Assembly: GCA_000014925.1 (NCBI GenBank)
Contig: CP000474.1
Location: 2,852,001 to 2,916,000, forward strand
Direction: 5' to 3'
From: Paenarthrobacter aurescens TC1
Lineage (GTDB): Bacteria; Actinomycetota; Actinomycetes; Actinomycetales; Micrococcaceae
Length of the DNA: 64,000 bases
Positions 28,948 to 37,928 of the stretch are shown one piece after another. The notes beneath the pieces were generated by a model. The model had not been told where the DNA came from. It did not search any database and saw nothing but the letters and a program-made list of their open reading frames with translations. The position numbers were made by a program, and so were the translations under genes. Numbering within the stretch: position 1 is the first letter of the stretch; the number at the start of each line of letters is the position of its first letter.

Positions 28948-28970
28948 CCGCACCCGCATTGCCATGAAAA

Positions 28971-29000
28971 ACCCGGCGGTGCTTATTAGCACCGCCGGGT
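28971..29000. terminator. Bidirectional terminator between hrpA and the HIT gene
   Basis: A perfect 13-bp stem (28971-28983 with 28988-29000) with a TATT loop lies between convergent genes. An A-run on the left supplies U's for the leftward transcript; only two T's follow on the right, so it is stronger for the HIT operon. Confidence 0.85.
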
Positions 29001-29015
29001 TAAGTCGTGTAGGAG

Positions 29016-29444
29016 TCAGTCCTCGGGGACAGCGTCCCCGTGGCCCGCTTCCCGGAGCGCCGCACGGAGCTTCACTGCCGTGGCCTCCATGACCGCGGGA
29101 TCCGGGTTGTGGTCCACGTTGTGAATTTCAAAGTCTGCCGTGGAGTAGGCAGGCCACACGTGAACATGCAGGTGGTCCACCTCGAAGCCTTCCATCAGGA
29201 CGCCCACACGCTTGGCATCAAACAAATCCTCCTGCACCTTGCCGATGCGCTGGGCCACGTCCATGACCTTGGCCAGCAATTCGGGACTAGCATGCGTCCA
29301 TGAGTCAACCTCATCACGCGGCACCACCAGGGTGTGCCCTTGGGTGATGGGCGAAATGGTCAGGAAAGCAACCACGTCCTGGTCCTTCCACACAAAGCGG
29401 CCCGGGATTTCCCCATTGATGATCTTTGTGAACAGTGTGCTCAT
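29016..29444 (-). CDS. HIT-family nucleotide hydrolase/transferase
   Basis: A 142-residue histidine-triad protein with the triad HLHVHVWP near its C-terminal third and the N-terminal IINGEIPGRFVWKD typical of HINT-type enzymes, which hydrolyse nucleoside phosphoramidates or AMP-conjugates. The substrate is not determined. Its ATG overlaps the stop of the alcohol dehydrogenase gene by four bases, making it the last gene of a coupled three-gene unit. Confidence 0.9.
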   Translation of the reverse strand: MSTLFTKIINGEIPGRFVWKDQDVVAFLTISPITQGHTLVVPRDEVDSWTHASPELLAKVMDVAQRIGKVQEDLFDAKRVGVLMEGFEVDHLHVHVWPAYSTADFEIHNVDHNPDPAVMEATAVKLRAALREAGHGDAVPED

Positions 29445-30592
29445 GCGTCTGCCCTTTCGGATGGTTCCTGAAGAGTTGCTGTGTCCAGTACGAAACGGTA
29501 CTTCACGTCGCCGGCCACCATGCGGTCGTAGGCTTCATTGAGTTGCTCCGCAGCGACAACCTCGATGTCGCTCACCACTCCGTGTTCCGCACAGAAGTCC
29601 AGCATTTCCTGCGTCTCCTCGATGCCACCAATCAACGAACCCGCATAGGCGAGTCGACGGCGGATGAGCAACCCGGGGCTGACCGGCGGCATGTCCTCAG
29701 CGGGAAGTCCCAACTGGAAGAGGGCCCCGTCCAGGCGAAGGGTCCGGAAGTAGGGGTTGAGATCGTGGGGCGCCGCCACTGTGTCGATAATGACGTCAAT
29801 GCTCCGGTTAGCGGCCTCCATGGCGTCCGCATCCTTGGACAGGACCACGTGGTCGGCGCCGAGTGCCCGGGCAGCGTCGAACTTGGACTCGGAGGTGGTG
29901 AAAACGGTGACGTCGGCGCCCATGGCCTTGGCGATCTTGACAGCCATATGCCCCAGACCACCCAAGCCCACCACTCCCACGGAGTCGCCTTCTTCCACAT
30001 CGAAATACCGGAGCGGCGAATAGGTGGTGATGCCGGCGCACAGCAACGGTGCGGCCGCCGCGGCGTCCAAAGCATCCGGGACGCGCAGTACGAAGCGCCT
30101 GTCCACCACCACCGACGTCGAATACCCGCCTTGGGTGACCGAGTCGCCGTTTCGCGGATCTACAGCACCGTACGTGCCGATGTTGCCCCGCTCGCAGTAC
30201 TGTTCCAATCCATCAAGACAGCTTTCGCATTCGCGGCATGAGTCCACCAAGCAGCCGACACCTACGCGGTCGCCGGGAGCGAAGTCCTGCACCGCGCCGC
30301 CTACACGGGTGACGCGACCTACGATCTCATGGCCGGGGACCAGCGGGTAGGGAGGAACCCGCCATTCACCGCGCGTTGCGTGCACATCCGAGTGGCACAG
30401 TCCGCAGAACTCAATGGCAATCTCCACGTCATCCTCTTTAGGTGCGCGGCGGGCCACCGTCAGGGGTACCAAACCACTGTCCGGAGACGTCGCGCCGTAG
30501 GCGGCCGCCAGCGTGCTTCCGGTCCTGGATTCACTGGTGTCCAAAGTAATGGGCTTGGCAAGGGGCGGGGGCACAGGGCGTCCGGGAGTCAT
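29441..30592 (-). CDS. Zinc-dependent NAD(P)-linked alcohol dehydrogenase (YahK/CAD-like)
   Basis: A medium-chain dehydrogenase of 383 residues. Catalytic zinc ligands are Cys63 in CGLCHSDVH and His88 in GHE; the structural zinc uses Cys119, Cys122, Cys125 and Cys133. The cofactor motif is GLGGLGHMAVK. The sequence pattern resembles the cinnamyl-alcohol/YahK group, which reduces broad-range aldehydes with NADPH. It overlaps both neighbours by four bases. Residues 1-25 are an extra hydrophilic lead. The physiological substrate is unknown. Confidence 0.92.
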   Translation of the reverse strand: MTPGRPVPPPLAKPITLDTSESRTGSTLAAAYGATSPDSGLVPLTVARRAPKEDDVEIAIEFCGLCHSDVHATRGEWRVPPYPLVPGHEIVGRVTRVGGAVQDFAPGDRVGVGCLVDSCRECESCLDGLEQYCERGNIGTYGAVDPRNGDSVTQGGYSTSVVVDRRFVLRVPDALDAAAAAPLLCAGITTYSPLRYFDVEEGDSVGVVGLGGLGHMAVKIAKAMGADVTVFTTSESKFDAARALGADHVVLSKDADAMEAANRSIDVIIDTVAAPHDLNPYFRTLRLDGALFQLGLPAEDMPPVSPGLLIRRRLAYAGSLIGGIEETQEMLDFCAEHGVVSDIEVVAAEQLNEAYDRMVAGDVKYRFVLDTATLQEPSERADA

Positions 30593-31488
30593 GCTCCGAC
30601 GCTACTCCCGGCAGCCGTGCTTGTGCCACTTGGGTGGCCACCGGCTCCTTCAAAAGGCTCGCTGCCCACAGCGACGTCGTTGGCATCATTGTTGGACCAT
30701 TGCGAGAACGATCCCGGGAACAGCGCCGCACGGTAACCGGCGATCTCCAAGGCGGCGATCTCATGGGATGCCGTCACTCCGGAACCGCAATACACCGCAA
30801 CGTTGGACGAGGTGCCCAGACCCAACTCCTCAAAGCGCCGCCGCAACTCCTCCACCGGCAGGAACATGCCCTCGGCCGTGACGTTCCCTGTGGTCGGCGC
30901 GCTCAGTGCGCCCGGGATATGCCCGGCCCTGGGGTCAATCGGCTCCACTTCACCGCGGTACCGCTCCCCCGCCCGGGCATCCAGCAACACGCCCCTGCGG
31001 TGCCACTGTGCCGCCTCACTCTCGGAAATGACCGGCATGCGGTCCTCGCCCAACGTGACATTCCCGACGGCGGGACTCACCTCGCCGGTCTCCACCGCGT
31101 AACCGTTCGCGCGCCAGGCTGCCAAGCCGCCGTCGAGCAGGTAGACAGCGTCAACGCCGGCGTTCCGCAGCATCCACCAAACACGTGCTGCGGCCATGTT
31201 GCCGCTGTTGTCGTACGCGACGATCGTGTCGCCGTCGTTGATCCCCCACCTTCGCGCGGAGTCCTGAAAGTGGTCGCGGATTGGCAGTGGGTGGCGGCCC
31301 AGCCCGGGCTGCGCGTGGTCGGCCAGCTCTGTGGGGAGGTCCACGAAAACGGCGCCTGGAAGGTGGGCCGTCAGATAGTCAAGGTGACCGTCAGTACGGC
31401 CCAGGACCCAGCGGACATCCAGGAGTACGGTCCGCTCCCCGGTTTCGAGTCGCTGGTGAAGTGCTGACGCACTTATCAACGTGGCCAT
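30589..31488 (-). CDS. Sulfurtransferase of the thiosulfate/3-mercaptopyruvate type
   Basis: A tandem rhodanese of 299 residues: an inactive N-terminal domain (about 1-135) and a C-terminal domain (about 160-285) with the active loop CGSGVTAS, whose form is closer to mercaptopyruvate sulfurtransferase than to the CRKGVT loop of thiosulfate sulfurtransferase. It moves sulfane sulfur to cyanide or thiols. It is the first gene of the coupled leftward unit and is divergent from the cysteine desulfhydrase gene, so both sides of this junction concern sulfur transfer. Confidence 0.92.
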   Translation of the reverse strand: MATLISASALHQRLETGERTVLLDVRWVLGRTDGHLDYLTAHLPGAVFVDLPTELADHAQPGLGRHPLPIRDHFQDSARRWGINDGDTIVAYDNSGNMAAARVWWMLRNAGVDAVYLLDGGLAAWRANGYAVETGEVSPAVGNVTLGEDRMPVISESEAAQWHRRGVLLDARAGERYRGEVEPIDPRAGHIPGALSAPTTGNVTAEGMFLPVEELRRRFEELGLGTSSNVAVYCGSGVTASHEIAALEIAGYRAALFPGSFSQWSNNDANDVAVGSEPFEGAGGHPSGTSTAAGSSVGA

Positions 31489-31584
31489 GGTTCTCCTTCG
31501 TTCTTGCGGCGACGGTCAGGCATCCGGTCTTCCTGCATAGGCTCTGTTGCTGCCGGTGCCCGAATTCCAGCCTAGGCTTATCCG

Positions 31585-32667
31585 GTGAGCAATTCGTGTA
31601 TTCAGGACAGGGCATGGGCCAGTGAGGCCATCCGCAAGATCGAGGCAGAGAACAACCGCTCGGCCGACACCCATCTTTACGCGGTTCCACTCCCGGAGCA
31701 CTGGGGCGTCCAGCTGTACCTGAAAGACGAGTCAACGCATAGATCCGGCAGCCTCAAGCACCGCCTGGCACGATCTTTGTTCCTGTACGGCCTGGTCAAC
31801 GGCTGGATCACGGAAGGCACCACCATTGTGGAAGCCTCCAGCGGCAGCACGGCCGTTTCCGAGGCCTATTTCGCCCGGCTCATTGGATTGCCTTTCATCG
31901 CGGTGATGACAAAGACCACCAGCCCCGAGAAGATCGCCCTGATCGAGGAGTTCGGCGGCGCTTGCCTGCTGGTCGACCACGCGTCCGAGGTCTATGCCGT
32001 GGCCGAAGAGACTGCCAGGACGTCCGGTGGTTACTACATGGACCAGTTCACCTACGCCGAGCGGGCGACGGACTGGCGCGGCAACAACAACATCGCGGAA
32101 TCGATCTTCGAACAACTCTCTTTGGAAGAACACCCGGTTCCGGACTGGATCGTGGTGGGTGCAGGCACCGGCGGTACCAGCGCCACTATTGGCCGCTACC
32201 TGCGGTACAACCGCTACAACACCCGCCTGGCCGTGGTGGATCCCGAAAACTCAGCCTTCTACCCGGCGTGGCGCGACGGAGACGCGGCTGCGGCCACGGG
32301 CCTGCCCTCCAGGATCGAGGGCATCGGCCGGCCTCGCTCTGAGCCCAGCTTCGTGCCGGCGGTCATCGACCATATGATCCAAGTGCCCGACGCCGCATCC
32401 GTTGCCGCCATGCGGCACCTCCGGAAACTCACCGGCCTCCATGCGGGCCCCTCAACCGGCACCAACCTGTGGGGCGTCTGGCAGTTGGTGGCCGGGATGG
32501 TGGCTGAGGGCCGCAAAGGCAACATCGTTTCACTCATGTGCGACGCCGGCGACCGCTATGCGGGCAGCTACAACGACGCCGGGTGGCTGGCCGCGCACGG
32601 CCTGGATCCCGCACCGCACGAAGCAGTTCTGGAGCGCTTTCACAACACCGGGGTGTGGACCGCCTAG
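31585..32667 (+). CDS. cds1: PLP-dependent cysteine desulfhydrase (Cds1-like)
   Basis: A 360-residue fold-type II PLP enzyme. Lys58 in SGSLKHRLA binds [14 protein letters not shown] is the substrate loop, and [14 protein letters not shown] binds the phosphate. The whole sequence closely follows what I remember of Mycobacterium tuberculosis Cds1 (Rv3684), which degrades cysteine to H2S, pyruvate and ammonia and supports respiration and redox balance. The start is GTG at 31585. The divergent neighbour is a sulfurtransferase, which fits a sulfur role. Cysteine synthase activity is the main alternative. Confidence 0.87.
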   Translation: MSNSCIQDRAWASEAIRKIEAENNRSADTHLYAVPLPEHWGVQLYLKDESTHRSGSLKHRLARSLFLYGLVNGWITEGTTIVEASSGSTAVSEAYFARLIGLPFIAVMTKTTSPEKIALIEEFGGACLLVDHASEVYAVAEETARTSGGYYMDQFTYAERATDWRGNNNIAESIFEQLSLEEHPVPDWIVVGAGTGGTSATIGRYLRYNRYNTRLAVVDPENSAFYPAWRDGDAAAATGLPSRIEGIGRPRSEPSFVPAVIDHMIQVPDAASVAAMRHLRKLTGLHAGPSTGTNLWGVWQLVAGMVAEGRKGNIVSLMCDAGDRYAGSYNDAGWLAAHGLDPAPHEAVLERFHNTGVWTA

Positions 32668-33317
32668 ACCTCCACGGACTCCATGGGCGCCAGTCGCACG
32701 TAGGCGGTGCCATAGCGGGCCCCGATCCGGGTGACATGCCCCTCCACGATGCCGCGTCCCAATTCGTTGAGCAGCCCGTCGTGGACCGGGAAAGCCTTGG
32801 GTGCACGGACGGAAATCACGAAGTCCACCACTTCACCCACTTTGGACCACGGTGCATGGATGGGGACCAAGAGGGTCTGGACGTTGATCCCGTCAGGGAC
32901 AACGAACGAATCCCCCGGGTGGAATACGTTGTCATCCACCAGATAGCCGATGTTCGCTACCACCGGGATCTGTGCGTGGATGACGGCATGTTGTCCACCG
33001 AAGGTCCGGATACTGAACCCTGCCGCGTCAAAGGCGGAGTTGGGCTCTACGGTATGCACGCGGTCGGAGACATCGCCGTTTTCCTTCAGCGCAGCAGCCA
33101 CCCCGGCCGGGGCGTGGACCTCAAGCGCGGTGTTGCTCCGCAGGGCTGCTGTCACCGCGGGACGGTCGATGTGGTCGTTATGCTCGTGCGTCACAAGTAC
33201 AGCGTGGGCCCCGCTCAGCGCTTCCTCTGCTTCAGAGAAAGTCCCGGGATCGATCACCAGGACCTTTCCCTCTTTCTCCAACCGGACACAGGCATGGGTG
33301 TACTTGGTGAGCTTCAT
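32664..33317 (-). CDS. MBL-fold metal-dependent hydrolase (UlaG-like)
   Basis: A 217-residue metallo-beta-lactamase-fold protein with the metal motif [11 protein letters not shown] and later conserved His/Asp positions (HAVIH, PGDS, PIHAPW). It resembles the UlaG/YtnP-like group of small hydrolases with unassigned substrates. It converges with the Cds1-like gene, their stops overlapping by four bases. The ATG at 33317 gives a natural start with no signal peptide, so it is cytoplasmic. Confidence 0.87.
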   Translation of the reverse strand: MKLTKYTHACVRLEKEGKVLVIDPGTFSEAEEALSGAHAVLVTHEHNDHIDRPAVTAALRSNTALEVHAPAGVAAALKENGDVSDRVHTVEPNSAFDAAGFSIRTFGGQHAVIHAQIPVVANIGYLVDDNVFHPGDSFVVPDGINVQTLLVPIHAPWSKVGEVVDFVISVRAPKAFPVHDGLLNELGRGIVEGHVTRIGARYGTAYVRLAPMESVEV

Positions 33318-33411
33318 GGAGACAGCCTAGGGGCGCCCGCTGACAGTTTCCAAGCTTCCCGTACTGGTAAAATTGGGCTTTGCCAGCATCCCCAGGGAAG
33401 TGAGTCTTTCA

Positions 33412-33879
33412 ATGCCACAAGGCACCAGTTCCGCCACGACCGGCAATGAAGCGCCGGCCACCAGCGGCGTCAAGGAGCAGCGCGTCACCAAGCAACGCTT
33501 GGCCGTCAGCGCAGCCTTGGATGAATTGGATGACTTCGTCAGCACCCAGGAGCTGTACCGGCTTTTGCAGAACAAAGGCATCTCCGTGTCGTTGGCCACT
33601 GCGTACCGCATCCTGCAGTCCTTGGCTGACGACGGACTCATTGATGTCCTCCGGAACGGTGATGGTGAAGCCGTCTACCGCCGGTGTGCAGTCACCGGAC
33701 ACCACCACCACCTGCTCTGCCGCAACTGCGGCAAGGCAGAAGAAGTGGAGGCACCCGCCGTCGAGACCTGGGCTGCCCGCACGGCAACTGAACACGGCTT
33801 CACCGAGGTTGCCCACACAGTGGAAATCTTCGGGCTATGCCCCGAATGCACGGCCAAAAAAGCAGCCGGCAAGCTCTAG
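33412..33879 (+). CDS. zur: Fur-family regulator, probably zinc uptake regulator Zur
   Basis: A 155-residue Fur-family repressor: winged helix (about 25-90, with SLATAYRILQSLADDGLID), a His-rich hinge HHHHLLC and two CxxC pairs (CRNC and CPEC) for the structural zinc. It faces znuA-znuC-znuB convergently, the last four bases overlapping znuB, which makes zinc the likely effector. I chose the ATG at 33412, preceded by AGGGAAG; a GTG at 33401 is a less likely start. Confidence 0.87.
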   Translation: MPQGTSSATTGNEAPATSGVKEQRVTKQRLAVSAALDELDDFVSTQELYRLLQNKGISVSLATAYRILQSLADDGLIDVLRNGDGEAVYRRCAVTGHHHHLLCRNCGKAEEVEAPAVETWAARTATEHGFTEVAHTVEIFGLCPECTAKKAAGKL

Positions 33880-34766
33880 AGCGCACCGGCCGGCTGGTCC
33901 CGTGACACCCGGCCGTTGAGGCCCCTGTTGGCGCGGACCCTGCCGATGATCCGGCACACCACGTAAATCAGGAAGGACAGCGTGGTGACGTAAGGGCTGA
34001 TGGGGATGCGACTGCCCAAAGCCAAGAGAATTCCGCCCACTGTGGCCGTCATCGCGAAAAGCACACTCAACAACACCACCAAACGCGGCGATGTAGTCAC
34101 CCTCAGCGCAGCAGCTGCAGGGGTGATCAGTAAGGCGAGGACCAAGAGTGCGCCAACAATCTGGATGGACAGGGCCACGCTGACCCCCAAAAGCACCATG
34201 AAGCCGATGGCCAGTCCCCGGACAGGAACGCCTCTGGCCTCAGCCATCTCCGGGTCTACGCTGGCAAAGCTCAGTGGCCGCCATATTGCCACCAGCGCTG
34301 CCATCACTACCACGGCGGTGCCGGCCAAAACTTGCAGCTGAACCGAGTCCACGGACACAATCTGACCGGTCAGCAAGCCGAACTTGTTCGCTGCGCGCCC
34401 CTCATACAGAGCAAGGAACAAGATCCCCAGGCCCAGGCCGAATGGCATGATCACACCGATGATCGAGTTCTTGTCCCGCGCCCGGACTCCCATGAAACCA
34501 AGAAGCACAGCGGCAGCTACCGAGCCGATCAAGGAACCGAAAATGATGTCGGCACCGATCAACAGGGCAAACGCTGCGCCGGCGAAGGACAGCTCGGAGA
34601 TGCCGTGAACAGCGAATGCAAGGTCCCGCTTCATGACGAACGTACCAACCAGTCCGCCCAGCAAGCCGAGAACAGCTCCCGCCCAGATGGAATTCTGGAC
34701 AAGGACCAGCAACTCACCATAGTTCTCGAAGTTGAAAATGGTCTGCAGGATGCTCTCAAGATCCAT
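33876..34766 (-). CDS. znuB: Metal (zinc) ABC transporter permease
   Basis: A 296-residue ABC-3 family permease with about eight to nine hydrophobic helices and the signature region GISELSFAGAAFALL. It moves Zn2+ (or possibly Mn2+) delivered by the lipoprotein encoded by znuA. It starts immediately after the ATPase gene stop. The C-terminus ends with a hydrophilic Arg/Asn-rich tail. Confidence 0.92.
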   Translation of the reverse strand: MDLESILQTIFNFENYGELLVLVQNSIWAGAVLGLLGGLVGTFVMKRDLAFAVHGISELSFAGAAFALLIGADIIFGSLIGSVAAAVLLGFMGVRARDKNSIIGVIMPFGLGLGILFLALYEGRAANKFGLLTGQIVSVDSVQLQVLAGTAVVVMAALVAIWRPLSFASVDPEMAEARGVPVRGLAIGFMVLLGVSVALSIQIVGALLVLALLITPAAAALRVTTSPRLVVLLSVLFAMTATVGGILLALGSRIPISPYVTTLSFLIYVVCRIIGRVRANRGLNGRVSRDQPAGAL

Positions 34767-35582
34767 CTAGAACTCCTCCCCTGCGGTGGCGTGGGCATCG
34801 TCATGGAAGTGCGTGGTTGCGTCGGGAAGACCGACGACGACGATCCTTCCGTTGGTGTGGATGACCTCCACATGGCTGTCGTACAACTCGGAAAGAACTT
34901 CCGTGGTCATCACTTCCTGGGGCGTCCCTACCCGGAACTGGCCGCCGGCAAGGTAGAGGACCCGGTCCACGTAGTCGATCACAGGGTTGATCTCGTGGGT
35001 CACGAAGACCACAGCGCTGTTCCGCTCGTGGCATTGCTTGTTGATCAGCGCACTGACCCCCTGCTGATGGTGCAAATCGAGGGACAGCAATGGTTCATCG
35101 CAGAGGAGAACCTGAGGTTCGGTGGCCAGCGCCTGTGCAACCCTGAGCCGTTGTTGCTCGCCCCCGGACAATTGCCCTACCGGCACCTTGGCATAGTCTG
35201 AGGCACCCACCTGCTCCAACAGCGCGTCGATCCGCTGGTTGACGTTGCCGGATGCGAATCGCATTCCCCAGCGGTGACCGTCAATACCCAGACCCACCAG
35301 GTCGCGGGCCCTAAGAGGGGTGTCCGGCGCAAACGACTTTTGCTGCGGTATGTAGCCAATCCGCTTGCTGCCGCGTTCCACCGGGTGGCCACCCAACGAC
35401 ACGGTCCCGGAGTGGAGTTCCTGCAATCCGAGAAGGACTTTCAGGAAGCTCGTCTTGCCACTCCCGTTGGGTCCCAGCACAGCAAAGAACTCGCCCGGGT
35501 TGATGTCGAGGTCGAGATCCCGCCAGAGTGTCCTCTTGCCGAACTGCAGGCGGGCTCCGCGGAGGCTCACTACCGGTGTCAA
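34767..35582 (-). CDS. znuC: Metal (zinc) ABC transporter ATP-binding protein
   Basis: A 271-residue ABC ATPase with Walker A GPNGSGKTS, signature LSGGEQQRL, Walker B VLLCDEPLLSLD and the switch His in FVTHEI. The frame opens with TTG at 35582, preceded by GAGGA at good spacing, so TTG is the probable start; a GTG four codons in is possible. The C-terminal 25 residues contain several His that may bind metal. It lies between znuA and znuB. Confidence 0.92.
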   Translation of the reverse strand: MTPVVSLRGARLQFGKRTLWRDLDLDINPGEFFAVLGPNGSGKTSFLKVLLGLQELHSGTVSLGGHPVERGSKRIGYIPQQKSFAPDTPLRARDLVGLGIDGHRWGMRFASGNVNQRIDALLEQVGASDYAKVPVGQLSGGEQQRLRVAQALATEPQVLLCDEPLLSLDLHHQQGVSALINKQCHERNSAVVFVTHEINPVIDYVDRVLYLAGGQFRVGTPQEVMTTEVLSELYDSHVEVIHTNGRIVVVGLPDATTHFHDDAHATAGEEF

Positions 35583-35663
35583 AAGTTGTCCTCGATCCGT
35601 GCGCTCCGTGGAACGCAGTTGTTGTGCCGCTGGTGTTGGCGGGTGTGGTGGTGGCAGGCAAAA

Positions 35664-35706
35664 GGCCCCGCAGCCATCCTGAATATCTTAGGACGCCTAC
35701 GGGGCC
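35664..35706 (-). terminator. Hairpin between znuA and znuC, possible attenuator
   Basis: GGCCCCG (35664-35670) pairs with CGGGGCC (35700-35706), with smaller internal pairing. It lies in the 150-base gap after znuA. On the leftward transcript it is followed by a short U-containing tract, so it may partly terminate and lower znuCB expression relative to znuA. Confidence 0.5.
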
Positions 35707-35733
35707 CTTCACCGCAATTGGGTTCCGGGAACG

Positions 35734-36717
35734 CTACTTCTTGAGTGCTGTCGAAATGGATTCCACGTTGTCCGTCATCCACTGGAGGTAGTCTTTCCCG
35801 TCAGGCAGCGTCTCAGTGAAGTTCACTACCGGCACGCCGGCGGTGTCCGCGGCCCGTTTGACGGCCTCGGTCTGGGGCCCTTCCGTCTGCTGGTTGTAGG
35901 CCAGGAACCGGACAGACTTGGCACTGACAAGGTCAGTGGTTTCCTTCAACACAGCTGCCGGGACATCGGTTTCCTCTTCGATGGCGGCACTGTAAGCCTC
36001 AGGGGTCTTGTTTTCCAGGCCGGCTGCTTCCAGCAGGTACAGGGGAACAGGCTCAGTGACCGCCACCGGGGCGTGATCGTTGGCCGCCTTGACGGCAGCG
36101 AGTTGTCCGTTGAGTTCAGCGAGCTTCGCTTTAAAGGTGTCCGCATTGGCCGTGAAAGTGGATGCGGACCCCGCGTCCAAGGTGCCCAACTTTACGGCCA
36201 CTGCATCGGCGAGCTTGCCCATCGCGTCCAGGCTGTACCAGACGTGCTCGTTGAAGTCACCGTGGTCGTGCGCGTGCTCGTCTTCGCTGTGGGCCTCGGC
36301 GCTCTTGGAGTCCGTGCCATGGCCTTCCTCTTCGGGCGCAAGCCCTGAGATCTCCACAGCACTGATCATGTTCTCGTGTCCGACCTTGGTCTCGTCGGCA
36401 ATTTTGTGAAGGAACTCGTCGTAGCCTCCGCCGTTCTCCACCACGAGCTTCGCCTTGGAGATCACCAACTTGTCCTGGGCGCTTGCCTCGTACGAGTGCG
36501 GGTCCTGGCTTGTCTTGGTGATGATGGCACTCACGTTGACTTTATCCCCGCCAATGGCCTTCACAACGTCTCCGTAGACGTTCGTGGAGGTGACTACCTC
36601 AATAGCACCGGATGACGATGCATTGTTGGCTCCAGCCGTACCGGCGCAGGAAGAAAGCATGAGGGCGGCAAGAGCTGCTGAAGCTGCCACGGACAGGCGG
36701 GCGGCGGAACGACGCAC
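35734..36717 (-). CDS. znuA: Zinc-binding lipoprotein of the metal ABC transporter
   Basis: A 327-residue solute-binding protein of cluster A-I. The signal peptide ends in the lipobox LSSC (Cys near residue 23). A His/Asp/Glu-rich loop with HAHDHGDFNEHVW (about residues 130-145) is the mark of zinc-specific ZnuA/AdcA types and separates it from Mn-binding homologues. I chose the GTG at 36717, because the upstream frame adds residues before a perfect signal peptide. Regulation by the adjacent Zur-like protein is likely. Confidence 0.92.
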   Translation of the reverse strand: MRRSAARLSVAASAALAALMLSSCAGTAGANNASSSGAIEVVTSTNVYGDVVKAIGGDKVNVSAIITKTSQDPHSYEASAQDKLVISKAKLVVENGGGYDEFLHKIADETKVGHENMISAVEISGLAPEEEGHGTDSKSAEAHSEDEHAHDHGDFNEHVWYSLDAMGKLADAVAVKLGTLDAGSASTFTANADTFKAKLAELNGQLAAVKAANDHAPVAVTEPVPLYLLEAAGLENKTPEAYSAAIEEETDVPAAVLKETTDLVSAKSVRFLAYNQQTEGPQTEAVKRAADTAGVPVVNFTETLPDGKDYLQWMTDNVESISTALKK

Positions 36718-36734
36718 GAGGACCTCGGATCTAC

Positions 36735-36752
36735 TCAAAATGAGAATCAAAC
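36735..36752 (-). promoter_or_regulatory. Tentative Zur box upstream of znuA
   Basis: On the minus strand the text TGATTCTCATTTTGA resembles the AT-rich Zur operators of actinobacteria (TGAAAATCATTTTCA type) at about ten of fifteen positions. It lies 18 bases upstream of the znuA start, in otherwise GC-rich DNA. A second short palindrome, GGAATGATTCC, is at 36789-36799. Confidence 0.35.
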
Positions 36753-36812
36753 ACAATTACTGGCAGATTCCAGTGTAACCCCTAGTTTGGAATGATTCCT
36801 ATTTAGACAAGT

Positions 36813-36841
36813 CTGGCGCCGACCTCGGGGGTCGACGCCAG
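36813..36841 (-). terminator. Probable terminator after the CNNM-type gene pair
   Basis: A 12-bp stem with one mismatch (36813-36824 with 36830-36841) follows the end of the gene ending at 36858. The following U-tract is weak. Confidence 0.5.
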
Positions 36842-36857
36842 CCTGATTCATTGCTTG

Positions 36858-37928
36858 CTACTGCACTTGGTGACCACCGTAGCGGCGAATGCCGGTTGCC
36901 TGGGTGGCATCCCGGATCTCACCGACCAACTGTTCGATGACGTCCTCCAGGAACAGGACACCCTGAGTTTCGCCGGCTGCGCCGACAACACGGGCAAGGT
37001 GCGAACCCGTACGTTGCATGACGGACATTGCCTGCTCGATCTCGTCATCAGGCGCAAGGTTGGCCAACGACCGGATGCGGCCCTCGGCGATGGGATGCCG
37101 CCGGCCCTCGTCCGGAATGGACAGGATGTCCTTCACGTGCAGGTATCCGGCGAGTTCGCCGTCGTCGTCCACCATCGGGAACCGGGAGAAACCGGTGCGG
37201 CTGACCGCCTTTTCCAAGTCCACCGGAGTGGAAGCAGTCTTCAGCACCACCAGCTTGTCCAAAGGAACCATGATGTGCGAGGCCGTATGCTCCGAGAACT
37301 CCAAAGCGCCGCTCAGCAGGCCCGTTTCGTCATCCACCAAACCGTGGCGCGTGGATTCCTGAACAATCGACTGCACCTCCTCAAGCGTGAACGAAGAGGA
37401 CACTTCATCCTTGGGCTCGATCTTCATCAGCCGCAGGATGTGGTTGGCCAACCAGTTCAGGGTCCAGATAATCGGGTTCACCACACGGGCGATGAACATC
37501 AGCGGCGGGGCCAACAGCAGGGCGGCTTTGTCCGCAACGGAAACCGAGATGTTCTTGGGGACCATCTCGCCAAAGGTGACGTGCAGGAACGTGACGAACA
37601 GCAGCGCGATGGCAAAAGCGATGATGTCTGCCAGTTCAACCGGAACACCAACCAGCTCCAATGGCTCAGCCAACAGATGGTGGATCGCGGGCTCGGCAAC
37701 TTGGAGGATCAAGAGCGAGCAAACAGTGATACCCAGCTGGGCGCAAGCGAGCATCAGCGAGACGTTTTCCATGGCGCGCAGTGTTGTTTGCGCGCGCTTG
37801 GACCCGGCTTCGGCAAGTGGCTCAATCTGGCTGCGACGCGCCGACATGACCGCGAACTCGGCACCCACAAAGAAGGCGTTGCCAATCAGGAGCACCACGA
37901 GCCAGACAATTCCTACCCAGTCACTCAT
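36858..37928 (-). CDS. CNNM/CorC-type membrane protein (DUF21 plus CBS pair), second of pair
   Basis: A 356-residue protein with an N-terminal DUF21 transmembrane domain (about 1-180, four hydrophobic segments) and a cytoplasmic CBS pair (about 205-335, with LSGALEFSEHTASHIMVPLD and FPMVDDDGELAGYLHVKDIL). CNNM/CorC proteins are linked to Mg2+ export or other divalent-cation homeostasis; older annotations call them hemolysin-like. It lacks the C-terminal CorC_HlyC transporter-associated domain that its longer neighbour has. Its start overlaps the neighbour's stop by four bases, so the two may form a heterodimer. Confidence 0.87.
   Translation of the reverse strand: MSDWVGIVWLVVLLIGNAFFVGAEFAVMSARRSQIEPLAEAGSKRAQTTLRAMENVSLMLACAQLGITVCSLLILQVAEPAIHHLLAEPLELVGVPVELADIIAFAIALLFVTFLHVTFGEMVPKNISVSVADKAALLLAPPLMFIARVVNPIIWTLNWLANHILRLMKIEPKDEVSSSFTLEEVQSIVQESTRHGLVDDETGLLSGALEFSEHTASHIMVPLDKLVVLKTASTPVDLEKAVSRTGFSRFPMVDDDGELAGYLHVKDILSIPDEGRRHPIAEGRIRSLANLAPDDEIEQAMSVMQRTGSHLARVVGAAGETQGVLFLEDVIEQLVGEIRDATQATGIRRYGGHQVQ

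Noticed and set aside
36789..36799. GGAATGATTCC as an operator for znuA
   Set aside because: It is a short palindrome of a kind expected by chance and is not repeated near the other zinc genes.
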